Positions 6,526-7,005 of a DNA stretch of 7,005 bases are shown here, one piece after another. The translations under genes were made by a program, and so were the position numbers. Source of the DNA: an uncultured Bacteroidales bacterium (GTDB lineage Bacteria > Bacteroidota > Bacteroidia > Bacteroidales > Paludibacteraceae); NCBI GenBank assembly GCA_903873355.1, contig CAIQOG010000483.1, positions 1 through 7,005 of the forward strand, in the 5' to 3' direction. The notes beneath the pieces were generated by a model that was given only the letters and a program-made list of their open reading frames with translations, was not told where the DNA came from and searched no databases. Each line of letters starts with the position of its first letter. Position 1 is the first letter of the stretch.

Positions 6526-6553
6526 AGAAATAAACTATATTATTTATAATCAA
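6526..6553 (-). promoter_or_regulatory. promoter of the 253-aa cargo gene
   Basis: On the minus strand a TTG (-33, 6551-6553, within TTGATTA) and TTATTTCT (6526-6533, a degenerate TAnnTTTG) are separated by 17 bp, matching the promoter of the LRR gene in layout. The -7 box is weak on its own; the support is the shared arrangement and its fixed distance to the conserved leader. Confidence 0.48.
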
Positions 6554-6646
6554 GAAGAAACACGAAGAAAAAGTATGGGAAAGAATTTATAAAGGTCAGA
6601 ATAAATTAAATATATATTTGCATGTTTTTGGTTAATTATAACAAAC

Positions 6647-6674
6647 AAGCCCAAAATAATTTTATTTTGGGCTT
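6647..6674 (-). terminator. hairpin terminator of the DUF1080 gene
   Basis: A perfect 12-bp stem, AAGCCCAAAATA (6647-6658) pairing with TATTTTGGGCTT (6663-6674), with a 4-base loop. It lies about 60 bp beyond the stop of the DUF1080 gene. On the minus strand the stem is followed by the T-rich TTGTTTGTTATAATT, which fits an intrinsic terminator in that direction; the plus-strand side (AAATTAATGAC) is poorer. It insulates the 253-aa cargo gene from read-through, in line with that gene having its own promoter. Confidence 0.75.
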
Positions 6675-6734
6675 AAATTAATGACAAATAGTCAGAATTA
6701 ATTGAATTTTTGTGAAAGAACAAAAAGAGAGAAT

Positions 6735-7005
6735 CTATTTTTCGTCGCCAATAAGTTTCCGGATAAATAATTCTCTGAACTCGATAGGCTTACCCTCATT
6801 CTGGAATCCGATAAAACCTTTGTTGACTGTCAATCCGGTAACATAATTTTGAAGCAAATCGTTCACATACACTTTGATGGTATTTCCCTTACAGAGGATT
6901 CGCATAGAGTTCCATTCGCCGAGTGGCTTTTCGGTTGAAGGGTTCATTTTTGGTACCGTAAACTTCACTGAATCCTTACATTCTTTTGCCCAAAGTCCAT
7001 TCATA
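6735..7005 (-). CDS. 3-keto-disaccharide hydrolase (DUF1080) domain protein, 3' end
   Basis: The last ~90 residues of a DUF1080 protein; the frame is open to the window edge and the methionine at 7002-7004 is probably internal. Seen: PLGEWNSMRILCKGNTIKVYVNDLLQNYVTGLTVNKGFIGFQNEGKPIEFRELFIRKL. It carries the family hallmarks GEWNxxRIxCKGxxIKVxxN, the xGFIGFQNEGxPIEFR strand pair and the final basic strand. The family has a concanavalin/LamG-like beta-sandwich. Characterised members act on 3-keto-sugars in the 3-keto-glycoside degradation route, usually as periplasmic or lipid-anchored proteins. The signal peptide and most of the domain lie outside the window. It ends at TAG 6735-6737 and is followed by a hairpin terminator. 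Confidence 0.88.
   Translation of the reverse strand, partial: MNGLWAKECKDSVKFTVPKMNPSTEKPLGEWNSMRILCKGNTIKVYVNDLLQNYVTGLTVNKGFIGFQNEGKPIEFRELFIRKLIGDEK

Noticed and set aside
6613..6674. A plus-strand TATATTTG box (6613-6620) followed by the hairpin at 6647-6674, as a possible small RNA.
   Set aside because: No TTG element lies at the right distance upstream, the region is simply AT-rich, and the hairpin lacks a T-run on the plus strand. The hairpin is better explained as the terminator of the minus-strand DUF1080 gene.

Overview
The window looks like chromosomal DNA from a member of the Bacteroidota, most likely a Bacteroidales-like anaerobe. Three predicted exported proteins end in type A Por/type IX secretion (T9SS) sorting domains. 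There is also a BspA-type leucine-rich repeat protein and a DUF1080 (3-keto-disaccharide hydrolase) gene. Promoter-like sequences fit the Bacteroidota TTG / TAnnTTTG pattern, and good Shine-Dalgarno sites are absent. The genus cannot be fixed from this sequence.

Left part (1-1015) is accessory in character. It opens with the AT-rich 3' end of an unrecognised gene (1-339). A 23-codon fragment follows (359-430) that reads like the extreme C-terminal tail of a restriction-modification enzyme. Then come two 48-bp hairpin repeats in inverted orientation (442-489 and 590-637) and a DUF559/Vsr-like PD-(D/E)XK nuclease gene (656-1015). The two repeats differ at 12 of 48 positions, but every change inside the long stem is compensated by its partner base.

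Centre (1136-4132) is one large plus-strand gene for a secreted multidomain endonuclease I protein: nuclease, Ig-like domain, two FN3-like domains each carrying a different inserted domain, and a T9SS sorting domain. Between it and the next, convergent gene lies a ~118-bp element (4010-4127) with near-perfect short terminal inverted repeats and the same palindromic core as the left-hand repeats.

Right part (4133-7005) is all minus strand: a BspA-like LRR T9SS cargo protein (476 aa) with a strict 105-residue super-repeat, a 253-aa T9SS cargo protein of unknown core function, and the 3' end of a DUF1080 gene with its own hairpin terminator. The LRR and 253-aa genes are unrelated outside their sorting domains, yet both carry the same promoter layout and the same ~40-nt 5' leader just before the start codon. 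This suggests a shared regulatory cassette.

The features that best deserve follow-up are the covarying hairpin repeats next to the DUF559 nuclease and the shared promoter-leader of the two cargo genes. The rest is typical Bacteroidota surface and secretion biology.
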